Origin: Metridium senile
Lineage: Eukaryota > Cnidaria > Anthozoa > Actiniaria > Metridiidae
Direction of reading: 5' to 3'
Length of the DNA stretch: 64,000 nt
Assembly: GCA_949775045.1 (NCBI GenBank)
Contig: OX459102.1
Coordinates: forward strand, 5,824,185-5,888,184
Numbering within the stretch: position 1 is the stretch's first letter; each line of letters opens with the position of its first letter. The notes below the pieces were generated by a model. The model was not told where the DNA came from. It ran no database searches and was given only the letters and a program-made list of their open reading frames with translations. Below, piece by piece: positions 44,869 through 60,729 of the stretch. The translations under genes were made by a program, and so were the position numbers.

Positions 44869-45597
44869 AGTTATAATAATGACTTTTCTTTTTTAACTAA
44901 TGCTTTGTAACAAAAACTAATGAACTAAAATAAATAAATTTGACACAAACACTCAAACGAAATTGTTCTTCAATATTCAATGTTCAGGACAGGTAACTCA
45001 CATCAATTCTGATAGGATGATGACCTCCACTGCTCTGTCAACAAATGCTTCTCTTTATAAGAATCCGTGCATGTTAAAGCCCGTCAAAACATACATACTG
45101 AAGCTAAATAATCAGTGTTTTCGAAAAAAATAAAAATCGTGCGCAGCAACAATGACAAAAACAATATTCCCCCCCCCCCCCCCCCCAAAATCTCAATTTC
45201 CACCCCTTAGCAGAAATCTCTAATACATAAAAGCACTCTAATTATCGGCGAAATTCTCTAAAGTTTTTTGAGATCATCAATTAAATACAATAAAATATTT
45301 AAGTAACCTTATCATTTTTATAAAAAAAATTATTCTTTGATTTTAGTGGTATCTTTTAGCTTTATTGTGAATTTGTGAATATCACTCATAATATGGCATG
45401 TTTGAGTGATGCTTGATTTTTGAACAAATAAAAATGATAATATAATGTTGAAATACTTTTTATCGATAAAATACTTTCTCGAATTATATCATAGCGTGAA
45501 ATGTCAGTAAATAGCGCTATTTAATCGAGCCTCATGTATTGAAACTTCCGTGTTAAGCTACTGAATTCAAACTATATCTATATTATACACCTATTTC
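44869..45597. other. 3' flank of the 44.4-kb exon
   Basis: 3' UTR similar to gene 5 up to about 45030, then unrelated AT-rich DNA with a polyC run (about 45169-45186). GAAATGTCAGTAAATAGCGC at 45498 is a remnant of the conserved upstream block of the next exon 1, split from it by a MITE. Confidence 0.5.
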
Positions 45598-46190
45598 AAA
45601 CATCGTTGTCGCAATCAAAGCTATAGTCCACACTCTGAAGCCTGCAAAGGATGTCGGTATTTCTTCTCTTGTTATCGATTTAATCATAGTTTATTTTGGT
45701 TGTACGTGTTTGTGTTATATGACCATAACAAGTTGTTGTTGTGGTAGATATAAATACAATTATTATATATCCTATTCAAACTCGTTTTCTTATTGGTCGA
45801 GAGCACGTCACGTGGAGGGAAATAAATCGATCTATTCCCCTCGTGAGAGCGGAATAAATCCACGTAAATAAAAAAAATTCAAAATGGAGAGAAAATTTTT
45901 CTTCGTTTGTATAGGGTATATAATAAAACACTTAATGACTGATCCCTTGGGAAATCAGTTAGTTTTGTTTCCCTCGAATCTCAATGTTTCCCTCGGCCAG
46001 AGCCTCGGGAAACATTGAGATTCTCGGGAAACAAAACTAACTGTTTCCCTCGGGACCAGTCATTAAGTGCTTAATATTTCTTTAAAAAACGTGTAATAAA
46101 TCACAAATTATGTCCATATAACCGACATCCTTTGCAGGCTTTAGAGTGTGGACTGTAGCTTCTGCTGCGACAACGATTTTTGAAATAGGT
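45598..46190. mobile_element. MITE family A copy interrupted by another palindrome
   Basis: Left end CACCTATTTCAAACATCG after TA; right end TTTTTGAAATAGGT. The usual subterminal CCTGCAAAGGATGTCGG and its complement are present. The middle (about 45765-46090) is replaced by unrelated sequence including a strong hairpin at 45928-46070, a nested insertion. Confidence 0.75.
45928..46070. mobile_element. Strong hairpin nested in a family A MITE
   Basis: CACTTAATGACTGATCCC ... TTTGTTTCCCTCG ... AATGTTTCCCTCGG mirrored by CCTCGGGAAACATTGAG ... GGGACCAGTCATTAAGTG. Arms ~68 bp. Confidence 0.75.
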
Positions 46191-46205
46191 TATAACTGCA
46201 CGCTA

Positions 46206-46326
46206 GTTAGCCAATCAGGTCGGTCCATTACGTCATAGGTGTTGTTATATCTTCATGTTGTCATATCTTGGTTTTAGATCTTCAATATCCATCAAAGACT
46301 GAAGAAGAAATTTGAAAGAAAAGACG
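46206..46326 (+). promoter_or_regulatory. Promoter/5' UTR block of the orphan exon 1
   Basis: CCAAT at 46211-46215, then CCATTACGTCATAGG and the conserved leader ending at the ATG at 46327. It lies directly after a MITE that ends at 46190. Confidence 0.6.
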
Positions 46327-46375
46327 ATGAATACCTTGTTTTACGCCTTCTTGTTGGTTTCGTTTGTCGCCATTG
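46327..46375 (+). CDS. Ly6/uPAR family exon 1 (signal peptide) with no exon 2 found
   Basis: Encodes MNTLFYAFLLVSFVAIG and ends at a GTAAGT donor, preceded by an intact CCAAT/CRE block and the conserved leader. The following sequence resembles the introns at 24119 and 60730, but it is split by a 4.6-kb transposon (46754-51345) and a 1.2-kb element (51529-52723). No LU exon is recognisable from 46.4 kb to the next exon 1 at 60681. Either the second exon has been lost, or transcripts splice over more than 17 kb to an exon beyond the window. Confidence 0.65.
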
Positions 46376-46753
46376 GTAAGTAAATGAATGGTACTTGGCT
46401 TTCTAACACACACTATCTACCGAAACCTACTAAACGATTTAACAAAACTTAGTACACTGATAAGCACATTCCTTCAATTTATGTTTACTTACAAATTAGT
46501 GGCGCCCACCTTATAAAGAGAGCAAGCAGTAAGTTCGTGAACTACAAATTACTAAAGAGAACAAAATATATAATGCAAGTTAGACAATACAGTTGTTTTC
46601 ATTAAACCGTAAAACAAAGTGTATAAGTTAAAGCATGTAGATGAGGCATGATCGTCCGGGGTAATGCATGTAGTCTTGCGGAGAAAAAAAAATATTCGGT
46701 TAAAGTGTGATAGTAAAATAACAACACAAGAACACAATGCAATTAAGGTGTAA

Positions 46754-51345
<4,592 letters not shown>

Positions 51346-51528
51346 GTAATACTCTGGATCAGAATTAGTACAAAATTGCACTATTAGTTGGAAAAATTAT
51401 TAACCGTTTTCACGCTGAATAATGTCGTCGAGGTTGTAGTTTCGTTTTAAATTTGGGCCACGCGTTGTTTTTTTCGCATCAGTTTTATTTCAGAATGTTT
51501 AGCCTTATATTTAAATGAAATACATGTA

Positions 51529-52723
51529 CAGTATGTGTGTGCAATTCCGGCAGGTTTTTAGATAAATTGCCATATCATGATCATTCGTTAAATGCATATT
51601 GTTTAAGAAATATCTTTTCCCCGGAGATGAGGTAACATCTGATAAAGATTCATATAAAGTATTGGTCAATTTTAGCGATTAATAAAAATGTTATGGATAT
51701 ATCTGTAAAGTAGTTTGAGTGGTGCAATTCCGGACAGTTGTGTGCAAAGCCGGACACTATTAAAGTAGGTTCTGTTTAATCAATTCTTTGAAGTTATTTC
51801 CTAATTTTCGAATGTTTATGCTAGATTTTCTATTATATATCTGTAAAGTAGTTTGAGTGGTGCAATTCCGGACAGTTGTGTGCAAAGCCGGACAGCTGTG
51901 TGCAAAGCCGGACACTATTAAAGTAGGTTCTGTTTAATCAATTCTTTGAAGTTATTTTTCCTAATTTCCGAATGTTTATGCTAGATTTTCTAGTTCCACA
52001 GTTAAATGTGAGATTAAAGCATAAATTTGTGTTAATTAAATCATGAATTATGTTGCTTGATTAATACGTTTGAGCACTAAAGTATTTCACACATGAATAA
52101 TTGCACTCGTGCGCTGGATTCTGCAAATGAATATAAATGTCCTACTAAATCAATAGTGCATGGTTTTTAAGCTATCCAAAAGATAAATTTTGTTTGCAAA
52201 ATCAACCTGCAGTTGAATTCTATATTTGTAAGCGACATTTTAACCTATAATTCAAAGTTACGGGTGATTGTTTATCTTGTTTAATTTATCGTCCGGAATT
52301 GCACATACCTTAGTGGATTTTAGTAGTATTTCTAAAACCGTCTCCTACACTTATTTTAAACTTTGAAAAACTTTTCTTTTCACACAAGATAACACATTGT
52401 TTGCAATTGAAAACATACTAAATATCTTGGCGTTATCATTTGATTCTGCAGAATTATCACCATTTTAATTTTAACATGTAATTCAAAGCGCGTTAAAAAA
52501 CTGACTTATTGCGAATTTGCATATTTACATGCCATGACCAATCGCTGTTTTTCCTCTCTGAAAATAACTCGATTGTCACAAAAACTTCTTACACAATATA
52601 AAACATACAAATGCTTAATTCTATAATGTTGTTTTCATTTGTAAACAAATTCGATCGCATTTTAACGCTTAAATGCCAAAGAGTCCGGATTTGCATACTG
52701 ACCGGATTTGCACACACATACTG
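51529..52723. mobile_element. 1.2-kb TA-target element with subterminal repeats
   Basis: TA at 51527-51528 and 52724-52725. Ends CAGTATGTGTGTGCAATTCC and its near complement GGATTTGCACACACATACTG. Inside, a 138-bp direct repeat starts at 51697 and again at 51835. The motif TGTGCAAAGCCGGACA or GCAATTCCGGACAG occurs at least five times, and inverted near 52290 and 52683. No ORF of note. Fits a non-autonomous Tc1/mariner or pogo-like element. Confidence 0.75.
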
Positions 52724-53197
52724 TACTTCAAAATAAATCAATTTGAAAAATATCAAGTTTGAAATATCATTTGTATCCGGCGTGATTCAGTTTCGCATTC
52801 CATGGATGTATACATATAGCAGAATGTGTGGCAATGTCCCTATATTATACAATCCATTAATATCAATTTGAAAAACTCGCATTAATAATGAAACTGATGT
52901 GGGTTAAGGAAGAATGATGTAATATAATGTCAAAAAATAATAATAATAACGGTCAATATTTCAACATGATATAGTTTGTTTGCTAAACTGAAGCGCCTGT
53001 CTACACGACTACTTTTTATGTGACCAACTCTGTGACCATTTGTTTGGCCCTTCGATCGATGTGCTAAATTTGCCAATGTTTCTTCTTCTTCCAGATTGCC
53101 CCGTCTCTTTCTATCAGAAAATCCTTACGGGGGGTCTAAAAAAAAAAAACGTCTAAATAATGAAAAAAAAAAAAAAAACAATAATAATTATAAAATG

Positions 53198-53569
53198 TCA
53201 AATTGTGTTCTCTATAGCTTTCTTGAATGCATTTATGCTGGTTTTTTGAACAATGTCCTCTGGTAAAGTGTTCCATTCTCTTATAGTTTTAGGAAAATAA
53301 GAAAATCGGTGATAGTCTGTTCTCGAAGGTGGTATTTTTAAAGCTAGAGTATTCGTGTGTCTGCTTCTTCGCTGCATTGTTACCAGTGTAGGAAAACCAT
53401 CATTCGTAATAAAGCCCTTGAGTAGTTTATACATCATGACAAGTCGAAGAATCTTTCTTCTGTGATCGAGAGATTTCCATCCAAGTCGTTGTAGCATATC
53501 TGTAACACTAGATGTTCTGCGGTAGTCTCTACACACGTAGCGTGCTGCGCGTCGTTGTAACAAATGCAA
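53198..53569 (-). pseudogene. C-terminal fragment of a CR1/Jockey-like LINE reverse-transcriptase ORF
   Basis: 124 codons including the stop. Reads QRRAARYVCRDYRRTSSV, MLQRLGWKSLDHRRK, TDYHRFSYFPKTIREWNTLP and NAFKKAIENTI. This is the characteristic post-RT tail of CR1-type LINE proteins (RRAARFV..DY..TSSVT.ML..LGW..L..RR ... S.FP.TI..WN.LP). 5'-truncated at about 53575, with an AT-rich tail on the lower-coordinate side. Inactive. Confidence 0.8.
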
Positions 53570-54994
53570 AAATATTAGATACCAAAACTTGCTAGCGTGG
53601 ACGACTCGTAAATTTGCCCAATCAGATTTAAGTTACAACTTTTTGAAGCTTATAAGAAAGTGATGACGAGAAGCCAATTTAGACATTTTTAATGACCATC
53701 ATAATCAGAAATACATTGATTATTACGTTCCAACTTCACCAGATCAAAACTTTCCGGCTTTAGTCGGTGTGGTTTGTAGAAGGAGAAAGCCTTTTGTAAG
53801 ACATGACACTTTCACATTCTGGAATTCATTTTGTGCTACTTGGACAAAAAGGTCACGCTTTCTGAATGTTTTAGCTTAATATCTTTAGAGAACTAAAGTT
53901 AAAATCTAAATATCTGTTATTAATTACGACCCACTCTTGATATTGTAATTTTATAATTATATTATAATATTTATATTAACAAATGTTAATGCAAACAAAT
54001 CAGTATAAATAAATTCGAAATTATTAAAAAATCAAATTTGGTGATTTGATTATAAAAGTTTAATATATGATTTACGAGATATGACAGACGTTTAGGCTCT
54101 CTAGCGCTATAGCGCCACTTTCTCAGGCCGGAACTCCATAGTTCGATTATGAAAGTAGACTGCTTCAGCTACTAAATTGAAAGAACTACTGAAAGGACAA
54201 TCTCAAATACATGTAAACATATCTAGGAGGTCTCGGATACAAATTCAATCGATATTCCCAAACTTTCATAAGATATTGTTATCGTAAAAAAAATTTTGAT
54301 CGGTCTACCGTAAACCGTGTGAATGTTAACTTTTCAAATCGAGCCAATGCGCTTTTAATGAGTCCTCGATATTTCAAAATGGTTTTTATCCAAAACGTCT
54401 ATCAATTATGTAAACTTTGGCTATTTAGTTTTCAAAAAATGTATACTTTATGGGGAATTTAATGAGAATTGAACGCTCTATAACATTTTCAAAAACATGT
54501 CCCTAAAGTGTCCCGTGTATCCTTAACTTTTTTTTTCGTTTCTTTTATTTTCTTCTTCAGCGTTTCAACCGTGCAATTATACATTCGTTTCCAGATTAAA
54601 TAATTTGTTTGAAATATGGATTGGCGCCGAAGAAGAAACGATATTTATCATGCTAATCTCAATCATGACATTTGCGGTGTATTGAGAATTTATTTTTTTT
54701 ACTTTGCTATTTGAAAAGCTGCAATATATTATCCGCACTGTAACACGTTGGTAATATATACATTAGGTACTACCTAATAGTAGAAATCGCAGTTGACGAA
54801 GGTTAAGGTCAAGGTTTTCAGCACAAGATAACTCGACAAGATAAATTTAGAATACAAACAGAAAATAAAAGTGAATTTACAGCCTAAAATTAATATTGTC
54901 TTTGGATTTTTAGCTAATATGCAGACGCTTGATTACAAGACAAGACTTTCAGTTAAAGCAAACAGTGACACCGAAAGATCAACTCAATTTGAAT
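53570..54994. other. Region without recognised gene
   Basis: AT-rich and without conserved ORFs. A short palindrome AGCGCTATAGCGC lies at 54101-54113. Confidence 0.35.
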
Positions 54995-55212
54995 AGTCCC
55001 CTTAATAGTTCCCTGTGCTATTTTTTAAAGGTAGCCGGGCCTTTGAATCGAAGAATTGAGACAAACGTTGAGCTTGCAATAATAGAGACGCGTGAATTAT
55101 TGTCCCACGAAGTGTTAAAAGGTCTCTATCATTGCAAGTACAATGTTCATCTTATTTCGATGCAAAGGCCCGGCCACCTTTTAAGATGGCACAGAAAACC
55201 GTGAAGGGGACT
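54995..55212. mobile_element. MITE family D, complete copy
   Basis: 218 bp, AGTCCCCTTAATAGTTCCC at the left and GTGAAGGGGACT at the right. The arms AAAGGTAGCCGGGCCTTTG and CAAAGGCCCGGCCACCTTT mirror each other. This copy defines the ends of the family seen at 27230, 38955, 28973 and 40637. Confidence 0.8.
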
Positions 55213-55924
55213 TTGTGAATTGTGATCGAGTAAGGATAATAATTCAGCTTCCAAGCTCTATTGCTTCAAAATCCTTCGATTAAAAAAGTGCTGATAGGGG
55301 GGATTTGAATAATTTGTTATTCGGCGTAAATTAATTTCTTTTGCAATCTCTGACGTGTCTGTAGTGGTAATTCTTGCACAAAGTTTTATGTCCAGAAATT
55401 TTATGTCCGGAATTAATCGAAAGAATAGAAAATTAACAGGGTCGGTATACGAAACATAGAGCAGAGCGAAGATCTTATGTTAATTATGTCAACACTATTA
55501 TCATGAGAATTTCTACTACTATAAGACACCGTCGAAATATCGAGAGAATGGATTCAATCAAACTTATTTGCGTTAGTTTTTGTATTACATATACGAAGCA
55601 AGCCATATTTATTAATCCTATTGTTATCTATCTGGTGTGGGCAGTGACAGATATGCCAGATTGTCCAGTCTTTGTCTGATATCCGATACGGTTCATTGAA
55701 ACCGATAAACAGCAGGAGTAGAATTGACTTGTACTAAGTGTTAATGTGAATAACATTTTGAATACTTTAAAACTCATTTATCTAAGACACAAAAACATAA
55801 AATAATCAAAGTTAAACAATTGAGAACGAATCTAACAAAGGATGTTCTTCATCCAATACAATTTGGATTTGGATTTTCGATTTTCGATTTTGCGAAATAT
55901 CAGATACATGAGAAAAAAATAATA

Positions 55925-55997
55925 TGCCCTTTGCGACAATTGAACCCAACGGTTTCGGCTTTCTAATCCGATGTGTTTACCACTACACCACAAGGGC
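55925..55997 (-). tRNA. tRNA-like sequence (probable pseudogene or SINE head)
   Basis: On the minus strand, 73 nt begin GCCCTTGTGGTGTAGTGG and end GCAAAGGGCA. Acceptor stem 6 of 7 pairs, perfect GTGT/ACAC D stem and 4 of 5 anticodon stem pairs. The loop reads TTAGAAA with an AGA anticodon, and GGTTCAATT is in the T-loop position. The T stem pairs poorly, and a Ser anticodon without a long variable arm is inconsistent, so a functional tRNA is unlikely. Confidence 0.4.
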
Positions 55998-56371
55998 CAA
56001 CCACGCTGGATACGCAGCCAGACAATACACCGAACGCATTTCAATTCATATTTGGAATTATCAGATACAACAGCGTCGACTTTCTCTTGCTGAGTACTTG
56101 TGCCCTCCGAAAGAACACCCAAACTTTCATTCAAAAAGAATTGTCTGAAGACAATAATCCCTGAGAAAAAGGTAGTCTGCGTAATGAAAATATTCAATTC
56201 TTCTTCGTTGTCCGTCTTCATTGTGTATGTGCCGCCTCACTGCCTGAACTTCAATCGTATACGCGTTCTGTATTCTGTATCGTTTGTAACCATGTGAACA
56301 AACACATAATTGAATAAATGAAAGATGAGAGAAAATTGTTTTTGCCTAAACACATCGGTTAGTAAAGTATA

Positions 56372-56661
56372 CACCTATTTCAAAAATCGTTGTCGCAATC
56401 AAAGCTACAGTCCACACTCAGAAGCCTGCAAAGGATGTCGGTGTTTTCTTCTCTTCTCGATTTATTCATAGCATATTTTTGCTTGTGCGTGTTTGTGTTG
56501 TATGACCAGAAACTAGTAGTTATAGTAGTAGATGATGAAACAAACATTTTTTGGAAAAATTGAATAACCAACAATTTATGTTCATGTGTCACCGACATTC
56601 TTTGCAGGCTTAAGAGTGTAGACTGTACCTTCGGCTGCGACAACGATTATTGAAATAGGTG
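56372..56661. mobile_element. MITE family A copy in 1.2-kb duplication, first unit
   Basis: CACCTATTTCAAAAATCG at the left and TGAAATAGGTG at the right, both beside TA. The interior matches the other family members, including CCTGCAAAGGATGTCGG. Confidence 0.8.
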
Positions 56662-57125
56662 TATAGGTAAGAAGAATGTTGTCAAGAATGTTGTCACATG
56701 AAAAAATAACATTAGTAATTTAGTAAGAAAAGAATTACTAAAGAATAAGTTCAGCTTAAGTGGTATGCTTTTGTCTTTTAATTAATTACTTTCCAACTGA
56801 ATTACAAAAGCAATTTAACATTATTAGATGTACACGAAACAATGCATTGTTATTTTGACAACATACCAACCCAACTAAATTATCTGTCTGGCGTAATTAG
56901 TACAAAACACTGGTAATTTTGAATCAATCATTTTCTTTCAGTAGAAAGACATGTTCTATCACGCAATAAGTCAGATAAATAATTTTATGTCGGTAATAAG
57001 AGTGGACAGCCCTCGGGGTTATGGCTTACTGCCTCCATTGTCGTTATTTATCTCTTACATACTAACTAATTTCCGTTAAAAAGGCTTTGTCAAACCGGCT
57101 ATGTGTCGGCTATGCCCTTTGCATA

Positions 57126-57198
57126 TGCCCTTTGCGAGAATTGAACCCCACGGTTTCGGCTTTCTAGTCCGATGTGTTTACCACTACACCACAAGGGC
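57126..57198 (-). tRNA. tRNA-like sequence, second copy
   Basis: Duplicate of 55925-55997, with anticodon loop CTAGAAA and T arm GTGGGGTTCAATTCTCGC. Pairing is slightly better than in the first copy but still imperfect. Confidence 0.4.
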
Positions 57199-57573
57199 CA
57201 ACCACGCTGGATACGCAGCCAGACAATACACCGAACGCATTTCAATTCATATTTGGAATTATCAGATAGAACAGCGTCGACTTTCTCTGGTTGAGTATTT
57301 GTGCATTCCGAAAGAAGACCCAAACTTTCATTCAAAATAGAACTGTCAACAGACGGTAATCCCTGAGAAAAGGGTAGTCTGCGTAATGAAAATATTCAAT
57401 TCTTCTTCGTTGTCCGTCTTCATTGTGTTTGTGCCGCCTCACTGCCTGAACTTCAATCGTATACGCGTTCTGTATTCTGTATTGTTTGTAACCATGTGAA
57501 CAAACACATAATTGAATGAAAGAAAGATGAGAGAAAATTGTTTTTGCCTAAAAACTTTGGTTAAAAAAGTATA

Positions 57574-57864
57574 CACCTATTTCAAAAATCGTTGTCGCAA
57601 TCAAAGCTACAGTCCACACTCAGAAGCCTGCAAAGGATGTCGGTGTTTTCTTCTCTTCTCGATATTATTCATAGCATATTTTTGCTTTGGTGTGTTTGTA
57701 TTGTATGACCAGAAACTAGTAGTCATAGTAGTAGATGATGAAACAAACATTTTTTGGAAAAATTGAATAACCAACAATTTATGTTCATGTGTCACCGACA
57801 TTCTTTGCAGGCTTAAGAGTGTAGACTGTACCTTCGGCTGCGACAACGATGATTGAAATAAGTG
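57574..57864. mobile_element. MITE family A copy in 1.2-kb duplication, second unit
   Basis: Duplicate of the copy at 56372, with the right end mutated to TGAAATAAGTG beside TA. Confidence 0.8.
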
Positions 57865-58494
57865 TATAGGTAAGAAGAATGTTGTCAAGAATGTTGTCAC
57901 ATAAAATAACATTAGTAATTTAGTAAGAAAAGAATAACAAAAGAAATAGTTCAACTTAAATGGTCTGCTTTTGGTTTTTAATTAATTACTTTCTAACTAA
58001 ATTACAAAAGGCAGGACAAGTTTATTGCAATTATTAGATGTACACGAAACAATGCATTGTTATTTTGACAACATACCAACCCAACTAAATTATCTGTCTG
58101 GCGTAAGTACAAAACACTGGTTATTTTGAATAAATCATTTTCTTTAGAAAGAAAATGTTCTATCATGCAATAAGTCAGATAAATAACTTTATGTCGGTAA
58201 TCAGAGTGGACAGCCCTCGGGGTTATGGCTTACTGCCTCCATTGTCGTTATTTATCTATTACATACTAACTAATTTCCGTTAAAAAAAGGCTTTGTCAAA
58301 CTATGTGTCGTTTCTGGCTGGTCCTTTATTAATAAAAGCTTCAAATAATATATCTTTGAGAACGACAGTTTCAGCGCAGATATTAAAGTTTCCGGATTCA
58401 TGGATGATATTCAGTCATGACACGGCGCTGAACCGTTCAGCAACTGCATATAACGCAATTCAACAAAACACAACAGAACATCAGTGCAGTGACC

Positions 58495-60316
58495 TTAAGG
58501 TGGCTCGACTGAGTATTTTTGAAGGGCCACCGTCGCTGTTTGATCGCAAAGTACGTCGCGCGTAAAAAAATAATTTCAGATTAATTTTCATAGCGAGTTC
58601 AGGCATAGACTGAAGTTTGTTCTGATGTTTCAAATATTGCAATCGGAACTAGCAATAATTTTTTATGATAGAAAAGTAGTTTTGACAAATACGACAATTT
58701 TAGGAGAAATAGAGTTTTCTATAAAACCGCATTGGTTGTTTTACAAACTTCAGATCAAGGTCTTCGTTGTTGCTGAAAATAAAAGATTTATATGGAGGCA
58801 TTTTTGAATAAAACGCGTTTAAACATTTACACAACAAATAAATTAAATTAATCAACCATCCATTTCACTTGATCAAAAACATCACTACAAAAGCTCAGAA
58901 AAAGTTGCTTTTGGTCTCATTTGGTCAACAAATGTCTTAGTTATCCGTCTGGCGAACATGAGCGAAATCACTTCAGGCTATTAGGACATACATGATTTTT
59001 CGTTTGGTGAGATATAACTGCGCTTTTTCTTCTTTTGACTAATATTGCACACATTTTTACAAAATATTTCAAAACTTAAAATTTCCTTGATGAATTTTTT
59101 TCTTACTGCAGCATTGGCTTTTTGAAATAGTTACTCATCGAGCCTTGTAGTTTTATGACCATTGATAGGCTGGAAGATATCGAAAATAATTTTCAAAATA
59201 GGTAAACTTTTCGACCGCTTACTCAAGGCTCGCATTGTTTTGGTTGTCCGAGACCGCTATTGTCTATATTTTTTACTCAAGTTGTGAATTCCGATATGCA
59301 TTGTCACCTCACAAACAACATCAGTGATTTTTCGCTTTTTATCAAGTTTAGTTAGAGGCATGTTATTCGAAGTACTGCATATCAGCTGGAATTGCGTTAC
59401 CAGCACCCATCGTAACCGTCCTTTGTCATTTATAATATAATATTCAAGCGATCACATTCGGAGCTGCTCAGCTAACGAACGGTAGTCAAGTGTTGTTTGT
59501 GAGGTGACAATGCATATCGGAATTCACAACTTGAGTAAAAAATATAGACAATAGCGGTCTCGGACAACCAAAACAATGCGAGCCTTGAGTAAGCGGTCGA
59601 AAAGTTTACCTATTTTGAAAATTATTTTCGATATCTTCCAGCCTATCAATGGTCATAAAACTACAAGGCTCGATGAGTAACTTTTTCAAAAAGCCAATGC
59701 TGCGGTAAGAAAAAAATTCATCAAGGAAATTTTAAGTTTTGAAATATTTTGTAAAAATGTGTGCAATATTAGTCAAAAGAAGAAAAAGCGCAGTTATATC
59801 TCACCAAACGAAAAATCATGTATGTCCTAATAGCCTGAAGTGATTTCGCTCATGTTCGCCAGACGGATAACTAAGACATTTGTTGACCAAATGAGACCAA
59901 AAGCAACTTTTTCTGAGCTTTTGTAGTGATGTTTTTGATCAAGTGAAATGGATGGTTGATTAATTTAATTTATTTGTTGTGTAAATGTTTAAACGCGTTT
60001 TATTCAAAAATGCCTCCATATAAATCTTTTATTTTCAGCAACAACGAAGACCTTGATCTGAAGTTTGTAAAACAACCAATGCGGTTTTATAGAAAACTCT
60101 ATTTCTCCTAAAATTGTCGTATTTGTCAAAACTACTTTTCTATCATAAAAAATTATTGCTAGTTCCGATTGCAATATTTGAAACATCAGAACAAACTTCA
60201 GTCTATGCCTGAACTCGCTATGAAAATTAATCTGAAATTATTTTGCTACGCGCGACGTACTTTGCGATCAAACAGCGACGGTGGCCCTTCAAAAATACTC
60301 AGTCGAGCCACCTTAA
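58495..60316. mobile_element. 1.8-kb palindromic transposon with TTAA ends
   Basis: TTAA at 58495-58498 and 60313-60316. Arms 58499 to about 59324 and about 59493 to 60312 are reverse complements with very few differences around a ~170-bp spacer. Ends GGTGGCTCGACTGAGTA and TACTCAGTCGAGCCACC. The 60-residue ORFs at 58625 (+) and 60004 (-) are the same sequence in the two arms. No transposase. Confidence 0.85.
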
Positions 60317-60559
60317 GAAGCTCACAGATTGATAAATGATTCAATTAAAACAAACTATGGGATTATAAAGATAGTTCTTAGATTTGAAAGCAAAACTACT
60401 CTGATCCTCTCATCGCAAAAATATTGTTTTATTTTGGCTCCTCTCGTCACGACGGTTGGGCTTCCACTAAATAAATTTGGCTTTTTATCCATGATGCACT
60501 GCAAAGGAGTGACCATCCTCCTCTGCTGACTGGCTTATATTTGATATTACTGCACGCTG

Positions 60560-60680
60560 GTTAGCCAATCAGATTGCTCCATTACGTCATGGGCGTTGTT
60601 ATTAAGAGGTGTTGTTATATCTTGGTTTCATACCTTCAATATCCATCAAAGAATAACGAAGAACTTTGAAAGAAAAGACG
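60560..60680 (+). promoter_or_regulatory. Promoter/5' UTR block of the last exon 1
   Basis: CCAAT at 60565-60569, CCATTACGTCATGGG, and the leader to the ATG at 60681. A 1.8-kb palindromic transposon ends ~240 bp upstream. Confidence 0.6.
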
Positions 60681-60729
60681 ATGAATACCTTGTTTTACGC
60701 CTTCTTGTTGCTCTCGCTTGTCGCCATTG
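60681..60729 (+). CDS. Ly6/uPAR family exon 1 (signal peptide), gene continues beyond the window
   Basis: Encodes MNTLFYAFLLLSLVAIG, followed by GTAAGT. The CCAAT/CRE block is at 60565-60590 and the leader GAAAGAAAAGACG precedes the ATG. The downstream intron-like sequence (60730 to about 61480) resembles the introns at 24119 and 46376. No exon 2 is seen up to 64000, so it is expected further on or lost. Confidence 0.7.

Larger units (their letters stand above)
55925..57121. repeat. 1.2-kb tandem duplication, first unit
   Basis: From the tRNA-like sequence through a family A MITE to TTTCCGTTAAAAAGGC. It is matched by 57122-58310 with small indels (offset ~1197 to 1202). No protein gene; ORFs across it are coincidental. 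Confidence 0.85.
57122..58310. repeat. 1.2-kb tandem duplication, second unit
   Basis: Second unit, roughly 93-95% identical by eye. At the junction, TATGCCCTTTGCATATGCCC shows a short local repeat of the unit start. Confidence 0.85.

Noticed and set aside
55925..55997. A functional tRNA-Ser(AGA)
   Set aside because: No long variable arm, poor T stem and duplication inside a repeat; kept only as tRNA-like.
55832..57335. Paired ORFs (LWCSGKHIGLESRNR and others) in the 1.2-kb repeats
   Set aside because: They read through the tRNA-like sequence on both strands and differ by frameshifts between copies.
58625..60186. Two identical 60-residue ORFs on opposite strands
   Set aside because: Mirror images in the arms of the TTAA palindrome; no family match.
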